Source: Planococcus shenhongbingii
GTDB taxonomy: Bacteria; Bacillota; Bacilli; Bacillales_A; Planococcaceae
Length of the DNA: 64,000 bases
Assembly: GCF_030413635.1 (NCBI RefSeq)
Contig: NZ_CP129235.1
Coordinates: 2,170,001-2,234,000, forward strand
Direction of reading: 5' to 3'
A program made the position numbers and the translations under genes. The stretch's first letter is position 1; every line of letters begins with the position of its first letter. Of this stretch, positions 18,263-27,093 are shown in pieces. A model generated the notes under the pieces. The model was not told the origin of the DNA. It saw nothing but the letters and a program-made list of their open reading frames with translations, and did not search any database.

Positions 18263-18329
18263 GAGGACTATAAGCTTCATATTAAACTAAGCTGCTTCAA
18301 GAAGCGGGTTAGCGGAGGAGGAAATATTA

Positions 18330-19427
18330 ATGAGTGAAACTAAAAAATTTCGTTTGGCAGTTATTCCAGGGGATGGCATTGGCACGGAAGTGGTTGAAGC
18401 GGGTCTTCGCGTGATCAATGAATTAGCGAAAGAGTCTAATGGCAAATTTGAATTTGAAAGCGATTTCTTTCCTTGGGGCTGTGAATATTATTTAGAGAAC
18501 GGGAAAATGATGGATGAAGACGGAGTGGAAAAACTACGGGATTATGATGCAATTTACTTTGGCGCTGTAGGATTTCCAGGAGTTCCAGACCACGTCAGCT
18601 TATGGGGACTGCGTTTAGCGATTTGCCAAGGATTTGATCAATGGGCCAATATCCGCCCGATTGAATTTCTTCCCGGCGTTCCAAGACGCCTTAATCACCC
18701 CGATGTGGATTCGCTAAATTGGGTATTGATCCGCGAAAACTCAGAAGGTGAATATTCAGGCATCGGCGGCCGTAATTTCTCTGGACGCGGACCCGGAAAA
18801 GAAGTAGCTGTACAATCCGCGTTATTCACGGATCATGGCTGCGAACGCATTATCCGTTATGCATTTGACTTGGCACGGACACGCGACCGCAAGAAAGTGA
18901 CAAGCATCACGAAAAGCAATGCGCAGCAGTACGGAATGGTGCTGTGGGATGAAGTGTTTGCCCGGGTAAGCAAAGATTACCCGGATGTTGAGACGGACCA
19001 ATGGCTTGTTGATGCAGCCGCAGCTCATTTTGTGTTGAAGCCGGAGGAATTGGAAGTGGTCGTTGCTTCGAATCTTTTCGCTGACATTCTTTCAGATTTA
19101 GGCAGTGCTCTTGCTGGAAGCTTGGGATTAGCTGCCAGCGCAAATATCAATCCTGAAAGACGTACACCAAGCATGTTCGAATCGGTTCATGGATCGGCAC
19201 CTGATATTGCAGGCCAAGGCATCTCCAATCCAATTGGCGCAATCGGAAGTGCCGCAATGATGCTGGACCACCTCGGGTTAAATGAAGAAGCTAAACTCAT
19301 CAACAAAGCGATTGCTGAAACAACCCGCCAAGGCATCCTGACCCGCGACCTTGGAGGAACGTATAACACAAATGAAATCACAGACGCGATCATAGAAAAT
19401 CTATCTAAAGTTAAAGCAGGCATATAA
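18330..19427 (+). CDS. Tartrate dehydrogenase/decarboxylase or D-malate dehydrogenase
   Basis: 365 residues, a complete member of the isocitrate/isopropylmalate dehydrogenase superfamily in the TtuC/DmlA group. Seen: LAVIPGDGIGTEV at the N-terminus, WANIRPIEFLPG, the substrate-binding RENSEGEYSG, VTSITKSNAQQYGM with the catalytic lysine, the metal-binding DAAAAHFVL and ASNLFADILSDLG aspartates, and FESVHGSAPDIAGQGISNP for NAD binding. These enzymes act on tartrate (oxidation or decarboxylation to glycerate) and on D-malate, using NAD and a divalent metal ion. ATG 18330 follows GGAGGAGG. Next to glycerate kinase, the tartrate-to-D-glycerate reaction is the best fit; D-malate remains possible. 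Confidence 0.92.
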   Translation: MSETKKFRLAVIPGDGIGTEVVEAGLRVINELAKESNGKFEFESDFFPWGCEYYLENGKMMDEDGVEKLRDYDAIYFGAVGFPGVPDHVSLWGLRLAICQGFDQWANIRPIEFLPGVPRRLNHPDVDSLNWVLIRENSEGEYSGIGGRNFSGRGPGKEVAVQSALFTDHGCERIIRYAFDLARTRDRKKVTSITKSNAQQYGMVLWDEVFARVSKDYPDVETDQWLVDAAAAHFVLKPEELEVVVASNLFADILSDLGSALAGSLGLAASANINPERRTPSMFESVHGSAPDIAGQGISNPIGAIGSAAMMLDHLGLNEEAKLINKAIAETTRQGILTRDLGGTYNTNEITDAIIENLSKVKAGI

Positions 19428-19472
19428 AAAGAAGGCTGGGGTTTTTATTAAAATCCCCAGCCTTCTTTTTAT
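19426..19472 (+). terminator. Terminator of tartrate dehydrogenase
   Basis: Stem of about 15 bp (AAAAGAAGGCTGGGG with its complement) followed by TTTTT, beginning at the stop codon of the dehydrogenase. Confidence 0.93.
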
Positions 19473-19976
19473 ATGCAGTTTAATGGCATCTCATAATGAT
19501 TTCAGCAATAAATCAATGCTTTCGGTTTGCTCAATTCATTGTTATTTGACATTGCTTGGTTTAATTAGCAAACTGAAAGTAATAGTTATTTACTTTAAAT
19601 GAATATCTTTTTATATATCGCTTCGGACGCTTTGGGCAGGACTCCCACCCTGAGCCGAGAAGGCCACTCGTCTCAGAGCTCCGTCTCGCCCGTGGACGCG
19701 CCTTCGCTGGAGAAGCTTTCTAAAACTAAAGAACATTGTTTAAATAGCTCATTGATGATTGTGCTTACCTAGATATGGAGCAAAACAGCGGAGTAGCGAG
19801 ACAGCCGAGACCCCGCAAGGAGCGAAGCGACTGAGGAGGCTTGGCGCCCGCCCGCGGCAAGCGGAGCTGTTTTGCGGAGTATCAACAGCTAACAACTATT
19901 AGCTCAACTTATATAGCTAGTAAATTTATTACATAAGAAATGCCTTGATAAATCAAGAATGGATAAGGTGATGTTG
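19473..19976. repeat. Intergenic region with GC-rich dispersed repeat
   Basis: Apart from the gntR ribosome site there is no gene. At 19620-19720 and 19780-19875 the base composition jumps to high GC with phrases like CCGCAAGGAGCGAAGCGACT and CGCCCGCGG. The second block is bounded by a ten-bp inverted repeat GCAAAACAGC (19780-19789) and GCTGTTTTGC (19866-19875). Similar wording recurs near 24.2 and 36.3 kb. These look like mobile, non-coding palindromic repeats. Confidence 0.7.
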
Positions 19977-20750
19977 ATGAAAAAACCAAATGAACACGAA
20001 AATAATCTATCTTTAAACGAAACAAGTATGGGAAAGGATGTTTTATCTTTTATCGAAAACCTTAAGGGTTTTGATGAATACCGTCTGCCTCAGCGCGCTT
20101 ATCATATCATTCGGCTCGCTATACGTGATTTAATCCTTCTTCCTGGCCAGACGATCTTAGAGCGGGAGATGGCTGAAGCCTTACAAATGAGCCGTACTCC
20201 GGTTCGGGAGGCTCTCGTCCGTCTGGAAACGGAAGGCATGGTCCGCATTATTCCGAGACGGGGATTCATTGTGGAGCCGATCGAAAAAGAGGACCTTAAA
20301 CAAATCTATGAAATAGTAGAAAGACTGGATGGTCTTGCGGTAAGTCTCGCTACTATGAGGGTGGGCATGGAAGAAGTCGCTCAACTGGAATTGTTGATCG
20401 AACAGCAAGAAGAAGCACTGGAACAAAAAAAATTAAAAGAATGGGCGATCCTGGACTTCAGGTTTCATGATTTGATCATTGACTATGCAAAAAATAAACG
20501 CCTTCGAACGGTAATAGACAGCCATTCGGATCAATTATACCGAGCGCGTTTATTCACTATTAATCACCGCCCCTTCCCTTTTCATTCCATAGTGGAACAT
20601 AAAGCGATTGTGGCATGTATGAAGGCAAAAGACAGCCATGCTGCTGATGTCTTGATGCAGTCACATCGAAACCGCGCACGTATAGAAATTTTAGCTGCTG
20701 TAGAAAAGATTGCCCAAAAAGATTTGCTCGTTTTGAATACGGAAAAATAA
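19977..20750 (+). CDS. GntR-family transcriptional regulator (FCD type)
   Basis: 257 residues from the ATG at 19977, six bases after AAGGTG; an ATG at 19959 is in the same frame but has no site. The winged helix (AYHIIRLAIRDLILLPGQTI, then LQMSRTPVREALVRLETEG and RRGFIVEPI) is followed by an all-helical FCD ligand-binding domain with the acidic/histidine pattern LDFRFHDLI and HKAIVACMKAKD. FCD regulators usually repress genes for organic acid use and release DNA on binding a carboxylate metabolite. The matching palindromes 1.7 kb upstream in the two divergent promoters are probably its targets. Confidence 0.9.
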   Translation: MKKPNEHENNLSLNETSMGKDVLSFIENLKGFDEYRLPQRAYHIIRLAIRDLILLPGQTILEREMAEALQMSRTPVREALVRLETEGMVRIIPRRGFIVEPIEKEDLKQIYEIVERLDGLAVSLATMRVGMEEVAQLELLIEQQEEALEQKKLKEWAILDFRFHDLIIDYAKNKRLRTVIDSHSDQLYRARLFTINHRPFPFHSIVEHKAIVACMKAKDSHAADVLMQSHRNRARIEILAAVEKIAQKDLLVLNTEK

Positions 20751-20753
20751 TTC

Positions 20754-20780
20754 AGGCTGCCGAGAAACTCTCGGCAGCCT
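20754..20780. terminator. Bidirectional terminator between gntR and the ABC exporter operon
   Basis: Twelve-bp stem AGGCTGCCGAGA/TCTCGGCAGCCT with a three-base loop, placed between two convergent genes. T-rich sequence follows on the plus side (TTCTATATTTC). Confidence 0.85.
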
Positions 20781-20804
20781 TCTATATTTCTTTGATGGAC
20801 ATGA

Positions 20805-21977
20805 TTATACACTCCTCAAAGCATCAATCGGATTCAATTTCGACGCTTTTCTGGCAGGAGCCATTCCGGAAACGAGGCCAATCGTCATTGAGAAGCCGAG
20901 AGCCAAAAAAACGGTTAAAGGAGACAGCAAAAAGCTGGTGTCCATTAAAGAGCAAATAACATATGCCGTCAGAATGCCCGTTACAACGCCGATGACTCCG
21001 CCGATCAGCGATAAAAAGACCGCTTCCAGCAAGAATTGCTGCTGGATCCGTTTCGGTTCTGCTCCGAGTGCTTTTCGCAGCCCAATTTCTGCCGTTCTTT
21101 CCGTTACCGAAACGAGCATCATATTCATAATGCCGATTCCACCCACGATCAGGGAAATGGAGGAAATGCCCACCAGCAGCCAAGACATTGTCGTAATCAT
21201 CTGGTTGATGGTGGCCAGCATATCTTGCGTATTCCTAACCGAAAACCCTTCCCCTTGATCTTTAAACGCTTCATTCAGTTCAGCTTCAATAGCGAGAGTC
21301 GTTTTTTTAGCTTCTTTGGAGTCTTCCATATAGACATCGGCCGCCATGATATAACTGGTTCCAAGCAATTGCATCGAAGTGGTGTAAGGAATGATGACCG
21401 TCTCATTAATCGAACTTGACGAAAATGCATGCGATTGCTGTAGCGTGCCAATGATAGTGAAGTTCATGCCGCCGATCAACACGCTTTTCCCGATGGGATC
21501 TTCGCCATAGAACATTTCTTTGGCAATCGAAGACCCGATCAAGCTTACTTTGTTTTCACTTTGGATGTCTAATGGATTAATCCCTCTTCCTGTTTTGATC
21601 ACATCCACATTTTTTGAAAAATAGACATCGTTCCTCCCAATGATGCTTACTTCTTCTTTAATGGTGCCATCCGCTGCAATTGAAGTGAATCCTGTGACAG
21701 TCGGGGACACACCGGAGACATTGTCGATTCCAGCAAGACGCTCAATATCGTTATGCAGCAGCCCCATTTTTAATGGAGTCCCTAAAGTCGTAACAATGAT
21801 TCTATCCGCTTTGAATGTGGCAAAATCACTGGTCATGTCACTCGTGACGCCTTTGACAATGGTGATCAGCGTAATGATGGAGGCCACTCCAATAATAATG
21901 CCAAGGGTGGTTAACGCCGAACGCATTTTGTTATGAAGGACATTCATCCAACTCATTTTCAGATTTTCTTTTAGCAT
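20805..21977 (-). CDS. MacB/YknZ-type ABC transporter permease
   Basis: 390 residues. One N-terminal membrane segment (around residues 18-40: LTTLGIIIGVASIITLITIV), a large extracytoplasmic MacB-like domain, then three C-terminal FtsX-type membrane segments (VGISSISLIVGGIGIMNMML, AVFLSLIGGVIGVVTGI and PLTVFLALGFSMTIGL) ending PARKASKLNPIDALR. This is the permease of a MacAB-like tripartite exporter, YknZ in Bacillus subtilis. It overlaps the ATPase gene by seven bases and has GAGGAGGGAG before its ATG. Substrate is unknown; homologues export antimicrobial peptides or toxins. Confidence 0.92.
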   Translation of the reverse strand: MLKENLKMSWMNVLHNKMRSALTTLGIIIGVASIITLITIVKGVTSDMTSDFATFKADRIIVTTLGTPLKMGLLHNDIERLAGIDNVSGVSPTVTGFTSIAADGTIKEEVSIIGRNDVYFSKNVDVIKTGRGINPLDIQSENKVSLIGSSIAKEMFYGEDPIGKSVLIGGMNFTIIGTLQQSHAFSSSSINETVIIPYTTSMQLLGTSYIMAADVYMEDSKEAKKTTLAIEAELNEAFKDQGEGFSVRNTQDMLATINQMITTMSWLLVGISSISLIVGGIGIMNMMLVSVTERTAEIGLRKALGAEPKRIQQQFLLEAVFLSLIGGVIGVVTGILTAYVICSLMDTSFLLSPLTVFLALGFSMTIGLVSGMAPARKASKLNPIDALRSV

Positions 21978-22660
21978 CCGGCTCCCTCCTCGCGCAGCTG
22001 GCCATCCAGGATGCGAAAAATCCTGCCTGCGTTTTTCGCGATTTCGGCATCATGTGTAATCATGATAATCGATTTTCCTTCCTTATTAATTTGATGGAAG
22101 AGTTCCATGATTTGCTGGCCTGTCTTTTGGTCGAGTGCACCCGTCGGTTCATCGGCCAGCAGAATCGTCGGTTCAGTCACCATCGCTCTGGCAATGGCCA
22201 CCCGCTGCTGCTGTCCCCCGGAAAGCTGGTTGGGCCGGTGTTCCATTTTTCCTTCAAGCCCAACTCTGGCCAGCATTTCCGCTGCCCGCTTTTGCCGCTC
22301 TTTTTCAGAAACTCCTGCATAAACCAGCGGCAATTCCACATTATGCCTGGCACTTAAGCGGGGCAGCAAATGAAATTGCTGAAAAACAAAACCGATTTCC
22401 TGGTTGCGGATAGCGGCCAGTTCTTTTTCATCCAGTTCCTGCACGTTTTGCTGCGACAAGCTGTACTCGCCGCCGGTCGGAATGTCCAGGCAGCCGATCA
22501 AGTTCATCAATGTGGACTTTCCGGAACCCGATGGTCCAAGAATCGCCACAAAGTCCCCTTTATTTACAGACAAATCGATATGGCTGAGAATCGCTTGCTC
22601 TTCTCCACCCAAGAAATAGGATTTGCTGATATTTGTCATTTTTAATATTTGCTCAGCCAT
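21971..22660 (-). CDS. MacB/YknY-type ABC transporter ATPase
   Basis: 229 residues with all nucleotide-binding motifs: Walker [17 protein letters not shown]-loop [10 protein letters not shown], signature [15 protein letters not shown], Walker [13 protein letters not shown] and H-loop ITHD. It belongs to the LolD/MacB/YknY group that works with FtsX-type permeases. It sits second in a three-gene operon, ten bp behind the adaptor gene and overlapping the permease gene. ATG 22660 has GGAGGTG upstream. Confidence 0.95.
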   Translation of the reverse strand: MAEQILKMTNISKSYFLGGEEQAILSHIDLSVNKGDFVAILGPSGSGKSTLMNLIGCLDIPTGGEYSLSQQNVQELDEKELAAIRNQEIGFVFQQFHLLPRLSARHNVELPLVYAGVSEKERQKRAAEMLARVGLEGKMEHRPNQLSGGQQQRVAIARAMVTEPTILLADEPTGALDQKTGQQIMELFHQINKEGKSIIMITHDAEIAKNAGRIFRILDGQLREEGAGC

Positions 22661-22669
22661 GACTCCTCA

Positions 22670-23530
22670 TCACCTCCAGAAAAGCTGTTCCAGCAGCCCT
22701 TCCTCGCCAGTCGAGTGCATGACGCTGTCTCCGGCTGAAACGCCGCTTGTCACTTCCACAATCATGCCGTCATTGATGCCGGTCGTGATGGCTTGTTTTA
22801 CTGGCTCACCTTCTTCTGCAGGCAGCAGCACATATGGCTCGTTGTCATTATCAAAAAGAATCACTTCCATCGGCAGCGTAGTTACAGCAATCGCTTCTTC
22901 CTTGACGATTTTTGCTTCTGTGCTCATACCGATCCGCAATCCTTCATCATTAGAAAGATCAATCGCCACAATAAAATAAGAAACGCCGTTTTCACTAATC
23001 GCTTCTTTGGAAATATCGGAAATGGTCCCTGTCAGTTCTTTGCCGAGTGCATTGATGGTAACATTTACTTTCTGATCGGCTTCCAGGAATTTAAAGCTGT
23101 ATTCATCGACTTTCACATTTGTTTCAAAATTAACATAATCCACTATTTTCATCATTTCAATACCGGCCGGCACCTGCATGTTTTTCTTAATCAGGATTTG
23201 TGAAACTTCGCCTTCTATCGGAGCCTTTATTTCTTCTCCTGTTATTGTTACCATTAACACATCCCCGGATTTCACTTGATCGCCTTGCTGCACCTTAATG
23301 TCGCAGACTTGCATCGGTTTTTCGCTAATGACAGATTCCCTATTTTTAGCGTCAACTGTGCCAGGGAAATTATAAAATGTCCTGATATCTCCTGTTTCCG
23401 CGACCTCTTCCTGAAAAGCTCCAGTTCCTTTCGGCATAAAAATAGCTGTTGCTGGCATTGCTATAACTAAAATGCCAATTATGCTCCAAAGCAGCCACTT
23501 CCTCTTTTTCCGCTTCGACTTGGCATTCAT
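22670..23530 (-). CDS. YknX/HlyD-type membrane fusion adaptor
   Basis: 286 residues, noticeably shorter than YknX (about 377). Lys/Arg-rich start (KSKRKKRK) and one membrane anchor (residues 12-31), then a barrel-sandwich hybrid domain: CDIKVQQGDQVKSGDVLMVT is followed almost at once by IKAPIEGEVSQILIKKNMQV, so the alpha-helical hairpin usually inserted between the two lipoyl halves is missing. A beta-barrel domain follows. Such adaptors link the MacB-type permease to the cell surface. ATG 23530 has GGAGGCGG upstream; first gene of the operon. Confidence 0.9.
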   Translation of the reverse strand: MNAKSKRKKRKWLLWSIIGILVIAMPATAIFMPKGTGAFQEEVAETGDIRTFYNFPGTVDAKNRESVISEKPMQVCDIKVQQGDQVKSGDVLMVTITGEEIKAPIEGEVSQILIKKNMQVPAGIEMMKIVDYVNFETNVKVDEYSFKFLEADQKVNVTINALGKELTGTISDISKEAISENGVSYFIVAIDLSNDEGLRIGMSTEAKIVKEEAIAVTTLPMEVILFDNDNEPYVLLPAEEGEPVKQAITTGINDGMIVEVTSGVSAGDSVMHSTGEEGLLEQLFWR

Positions 23531-23857
23531 ATTTCCGCCTCCGTTCTCGGCATAAGCTCCGGCACATCATGAAGATTTTAAATTCGGCCTATTTCTTCAT
23601 CCCGTAAACTTCCCTGTACCGCTTCTGTATCTGTCACAATATTTTTATATAAATTAATTGATATTTTTAATATTTTTAACCCTTTTATAGTATCACGAAT
23701 TAATTATTTATTCAGTATTTTTTGAATGTTTTCTGCGTTACTTAATGAATTTTATCTCTCCACCGGTTAGCCGTTTTTTTTGAAATCATATATATTACCT
23801 TTACCAGGCAGGCCACTAACCTGCTTTGTATACTTCACTGAACAAAACACGGAATGA

Positions 23858-23893
23858 CAAAAGCCTTTCCCAATTAAAATGGGAAAGGCTTTC
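23858..23893. terminator. Hairpin AAAGCCTTTCCC type, copy 1
   Basis: Twelve-bp stem AAAGCCTTTCCC/GGGAAAGGCTTT with an A/T loop. It resembles an intrinsic terminator but no gene ends nearby; an almost identical hairpin is the terminator of the osmoprotectant operon at 24309-24343, so this may be a copy made with the repeat between them. Confidence 0.6.
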
Positions 23894-24308
23894 AGCTTGT
23901 TGAGAAAGTTTAACTTGTATTAGCTTCTATTCTTTAACCGATATTCCGCCAAACAGTTACGCTTGCCAAGGGCGTCTCCGCTGCTTGGCTCCAAATCGAG
24001 GAAGTAGGTACAAACATTAGAGAGCTTTCCGAATCAACTCTCTATTCTAGAGAATCTCTAAACGTGACAAAAGAGAGCTGAATGTAGCGGAAGGCGGCGA
24101 AGGGCAAAGATGTGCTCCTGCAGCGCCAGGCGCTTCGTCGCAAAGGCACCACCCAACTACGGTTGGTTGATGCCTTTCCTGCGGGAATAGGGCGAGTCCT
24201 GAGACCGCGAAGGGAGCGCTAGCGAGCGAGGAGGCTTAGGCCGCCCCCCGCGGAAAGCGTCCGCCCTAGAGCGAAATGAAAGAAGAACATACCAGTTTCT
24301 CGACAGTT

Positions 24309-24343
24309 TAAAAGCCTTTCCCATAAAAAATGGAAAAGGCTTT
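24309..24343 (-). terminator. Terminator of the osmoprotectant transporter operon
   Basis: Stem AAAGCCTTTCC/GGAAAAGGCTTT followed on the minus strand by TTTTAAACTG, about 60 bp beyond the binding-protein stop codon. Confidence 0.75.
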
Positions 24344-24405
24344 GATCAAACTAAATACTATGCTATAGACATCATGAATATTAATTTTTTAAAGCGGAAA
24401 GAATT

Positions 24406-25314
24406 TTACTTGTCTGCCAGCAAACCATTTTCAACGAGCCAGTCATGCGCAACAACTGAAACACTTTGCCCTTCCACATCCACTTGATAATTCAGTTCTC
24501 TCATAATATCATCGTTCAGTTTTTCAGCTAAGCGGGCTGTGATTTCTTCAATTTCCGGATATTCCTCATGCACTTCCTGATTGATCGATACAGCCGCATA
24601 ATAAGGCGGGAAGAATTGTTTATCATCTTCTAACACAGTAAAATTATATCTTTTAATGGAAGCATCAGTTGCAGATGCCCCGGTTACGTCCACAAGTCCA
24701 TCGTTCAACGAGCGCTGGGTCAAGCCCAAATCCATTTGTTTGATCTGCTCCGTACCAAATTCAAATCCATACGTTTTTTCTACACCTGGCAAAGCGTCCG
24801 CACGGTTTGCGAACTCGACACCCGCCGCCATCGTTAACTCGCCAGGATGTTCATTGACATAGGCAGCAAGATCGCTGAGGGTTTTGATCCCAAGCTCTTC
24901 GGCTTGTTCACTTTGCATCACTAATACAAAAGTATTGTTGACTGGTGACATATTCATCCAGTGAATGCCGTTCTCGCTGTCCAGGTCTTTGACTTTTTGG
25001 AATGCTTGTTGCGGGTCCGGGATTGGTTCTTGTCCCATATAAGTCATGAGCGCAGTTCCGGTATATTCCCACATCATATCGACTTGTCCGTTTTCCAATG
25101 CCGAACGGACAACACTGCTTCCCAAATTGTTCATCTGATTGACTTTAAAGCCTTCTTCCTGCAATAAAAACCCTGTCATTTCAGACAATAAGTATTGCTC
25201 GGTAAAGTCTTTTCCTCCGACAGTAACTTCTTTTCCTCCAAATCCAAAACCGGAACAAGCGGAAAGGAGAACTGCACTGATAATCAGAGGGACAAGTTTG
25301 AATAATTTATGCAC
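24406..25314 (-). CDS. Osmoprotectant ABC transporter substrate-binding lipoprotein (OpuBC/OpuCC type)
   Basis: 302 residues. Lipoprotein signal with lipobox LLSAC (Cys 20). The mature part is an OpuAC-type domain: VTVGGKDFTEQYLLSEM, NNLGSSVVRSALENGQVDMMWEYTG and VLEDDKQFFPPYYAAV. The family binds choline, glycine betaine, carnitine or related compounds outside the membrane and passes them to the permeases. Start is GTG 25314 with AGGAGG ten bases ahead. It is the last gene of a four-gene operon (permease, ATPase, permease, binding protein), an order unlike the B. subtilis opuB/opuC order. Confidence 0.92.
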   Translation of the reverse strand: MHKLFKLVPLIISAVLLSACSGFGFGGKEVTVGGKDFTEQYLLSEMTGFLLQEEGFKVNQMNNLGSSVVRSALENGQVDMMWEYTGTALMTYMGQEPIPDPQQAFQKVKDLDSENGIHWMNMSPVNNTFVLVMQSEQAEELGIKTLSDLAAYVNEHPGELTMAAGVEFANRADALPGVEKTYGFEFGTEQIKQMDLGLTQRSLNDGLVDVTGASATDASIKRYNFTVLEDDKQFFPPYYAAVSINQEVHEEYPEIEEITARLAEKLNDDIMRELNYQVDVEGQSVSVVAHDWLVENGLLADK

Positions 25315-25346
25315 AACACTTTTGCCTCCTGTCTTCTAATACCTTT

Positions 25347-26078
25347 TTACTCAAGGCGTCTTGCTCCTTTTGGAACAATCACATATTCCAGTTTCCGCAA
25401 TAGGTAATCAGCCAGGATGGCCAATAACGTCACCGGAATGGCACCGGAAATCAAAAAGCCATTGTCAAATAAGCTGATTCCAGTGAAAATCCATACGCCA
25501 AGGCCACCTGCTCCGATCACATATGCCAGAGCCGCTGTGCCGATATTCAAGACGACAGCTGTCCGGATACCTGCAAGGATCGAGTATGCGGCATTTGGAA
25601 GTTCAATGCGAAATAAGATTTGAAGCGGCTTCATGCCCATCCCTTTTGCAGCATCAATCATGTTTTTATCGATAGAGTCAATGCCTGCCACGGTATTTCT
25701 AAAAATAGGCAGGATTGAATAGATGAACAAGGCAAAAACAGCGGTTTGAAAACCGATGCCTAAAATGCTGATCATAAGAGCAAGCACTGCAAGACTCGGA
25801 ATGGTCTGCCCTAAGTTAGCAAAATTGGAAACAAGCCATTCCGCTTTTCGGAATTTAGGACGCGTAATCAAAATCCCTGCCGGCACCGCAATCAAAATGG
25901 CAAGCAATGAAGAAACGAGTACTAATTGGATATGCTGTTTTAAGAGGTTTAAAAATGTTTCTTTTTCACTGAATATATAATCGAAATAATGATTGGAGAT
26001 CGCCCAAATGAAGAATGCGGCGACCAGTGCATAAAGTGAAACCTTTACAATATTCCCTATTAACTTTTGTTTATTCAC
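25347..26078 (-). CDS. Osmoprotectant ABC transporter permease (OpuBD/OpuCD type)
   Basis: 243 residues from GTG 26078, which is preceded by AGGAAGGGTGA and lies four bp after the ATPase stop codon; a longer frame to 26189 is inside the ATPase gene and unsupported. There are six membrane segments and the BPD inner-membrane signature (IDAAKGMGMKPLQILFRIEL, the EAA loop contacting the ATPase). GIRTAVVLNIGTAALAYVIGAGGLG is typical of Opu permeases. It pairs with the second permease at 27094-27747. Confidence 0.92.
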   Translation of the reverse strand: MNKQKLIGNIVKVSLYALVAAFFIWAISNHYFDYIFSEKETFLNLLKQHIQLVLVSSLLAILIAVPAGILITRPKFRKAEWLVSNFANLGQTIPSLAVLALMISILGIGFQTAVFALFIYSILPIFRNTVAGIDSIDKNMIDAAKGMGMKPLQILFRIELPNAAYSILAGIRTAVVLNIGTAALAYVIGAGGLGVWIFTGISLFDNGFLISGAIPVTLLAILADYLLRKLEYVIVPKGARRLE

Positions 26079-26082
26079 CGGC

Positions 26083-27075
26083 TCACCCTTCCTGAGAAAT
26101 GGACATCTTCTCTTTAATTTCAAAATGCAAGTATTTCTGGACAAGATCAATGGTAACGGAGCCGATTTTCTCGCCATGGTCGTCGACAACTATCACTTGG
26201 TCGGCTTCCTGATTCATCAGCATGGATAAGGTATTCCGCAAATCCTGCTGGACATGGATCGTTTTGGTGTCTTGAATAGAAGCATCCACTTGCCCAAGTC
26301 CAATTTTTTCCTGCAAATCTTTTACGGTATGCAGACTTAAACTTTTAATGGCCCGGTCTTGCCCAAAAAATTGAGAAACAAATTCATTTTTCGGATGTGT
26401 CAGCATTTCTGAAGGGGTAGCATATTGCATAATTTCCCCGTTGCGCAAAAGGACAATTTTATCAGCCATTTTAATGGCTTCATCAATATCATGGCTGACA
26501 AAAAGAATCGTTTTTTTGACTTCCCGCTGAATCTGCAAAAATTCATCTTGAATTTTTTCCCGGATAATCGGATCAAGCGCTCCGAATGGCTCATCCATTA
26601 GCATGACAGGAGGATCAGCTGCCAAAGCCCGGACTACACCGATGCGCTGCTGCTGGCCTCCTGACAATTCATAAGGAAAGCGTTTCCGATATTCTTCCGC
26701 ATCTAAGCCGATTAGCTTCATCAAATAAGCAAAGCGTTCGCGTTTGTCTTTCTTGCTCCAGCCGAGAAGGTCCGGAACCAGCATGACGTTTTCTTCTATC
26801 GTCATATTAGGGAAAAGTCCGTTGCTTTGTATTACGTATCCAATATTGCGTCTTAGTTCAATGGCATCCAAATCCATGGAATCCTGGCCATTAATACGGA
26901 TCGTGCCTGCTGAAATGGATTCCAAACGGTTCACCATTCTCAATAACGTGGTTTTTCCGCAGCCGGACGGTCCTAAAAGGACCACGATTTCACCTTGTTC
27001 TACGGTAAAGTCAACATCGTTGACCGCTATTTTTTCATCATTGTATGATTTTGTTACATGATTAAACGCTATCAT
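26083..27075 (-). CDS. Osmoprotectant ABC transporter ATPase (OpuBA/OpuCA type)
   Basis: 330 residues from ATG 27075 (GAGGTG five bases ahead). Motifs: Walker A GPSGCGKTTLLRMVN, signature [15 protein letters not shown], Walker B PVMLMDEPFGALDP and the H-loop VSHDIDEA. After residue 240 comes a CBS-like region ending VIVVDDHGEKIGSVTID; in OpuCA-type ATPases tandem CBS modules sense ionic strength and control activity. Only one clear CBS unit is visible here, the other being weak. It lies between the two permease genes. Confidence 0.93.
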   Translation of the reverse strand: MIAFNHVTKSYNDEKIAVNDVDFTVEQGEIVVLLGPSGCGKTTLLRMVNRLESISAGTIRINGQDSMDLDAIELRRNIGYVIQSNGLFPNMTIEENVMLVPDLLGWSKKDKRERFAYLMKLIGLDAEEYRKRFPYELSGGQQQRIGVVRALAADPPVMLMDEPFGALDPIIREKIQDEFLQIQREVKKTILFVSHDIDEAIKMADKIVLLRNGEIMQYATPSEMLTHPKNEFVSQFFGQDRAIKSLSLHTVKDLQEKIGLGQVDASIQDTKTIHVQQDLRNTLSMLMNQEADQVIVVDDHGEKIGSVTIDLVQKYLHFEIKEKMSISQEG

Positions 27076-27093
27076 TCCTTCACCTCTATGCAA

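Larger units (their letters stand above)
23531..24405. repeat. Intergenic region with GC-rich dispersed repeat and twin hairpins
   Basis: 875 bp without a gene. A repeat unit at about 24069-24285 aligns with 36149-36357: both begin AAAGAGAGC.GAATG.AGCGG, pass through GTGCTCCTGCA and end CCGCGGAAAGCGTC and GAGCGAAAT. It is flanked by two nearly identical hairpins, at 23858-23893 and 24309-24343. The promoter of the Ykn-like operon should lie near 23560-23700. Confidence 0.72.
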
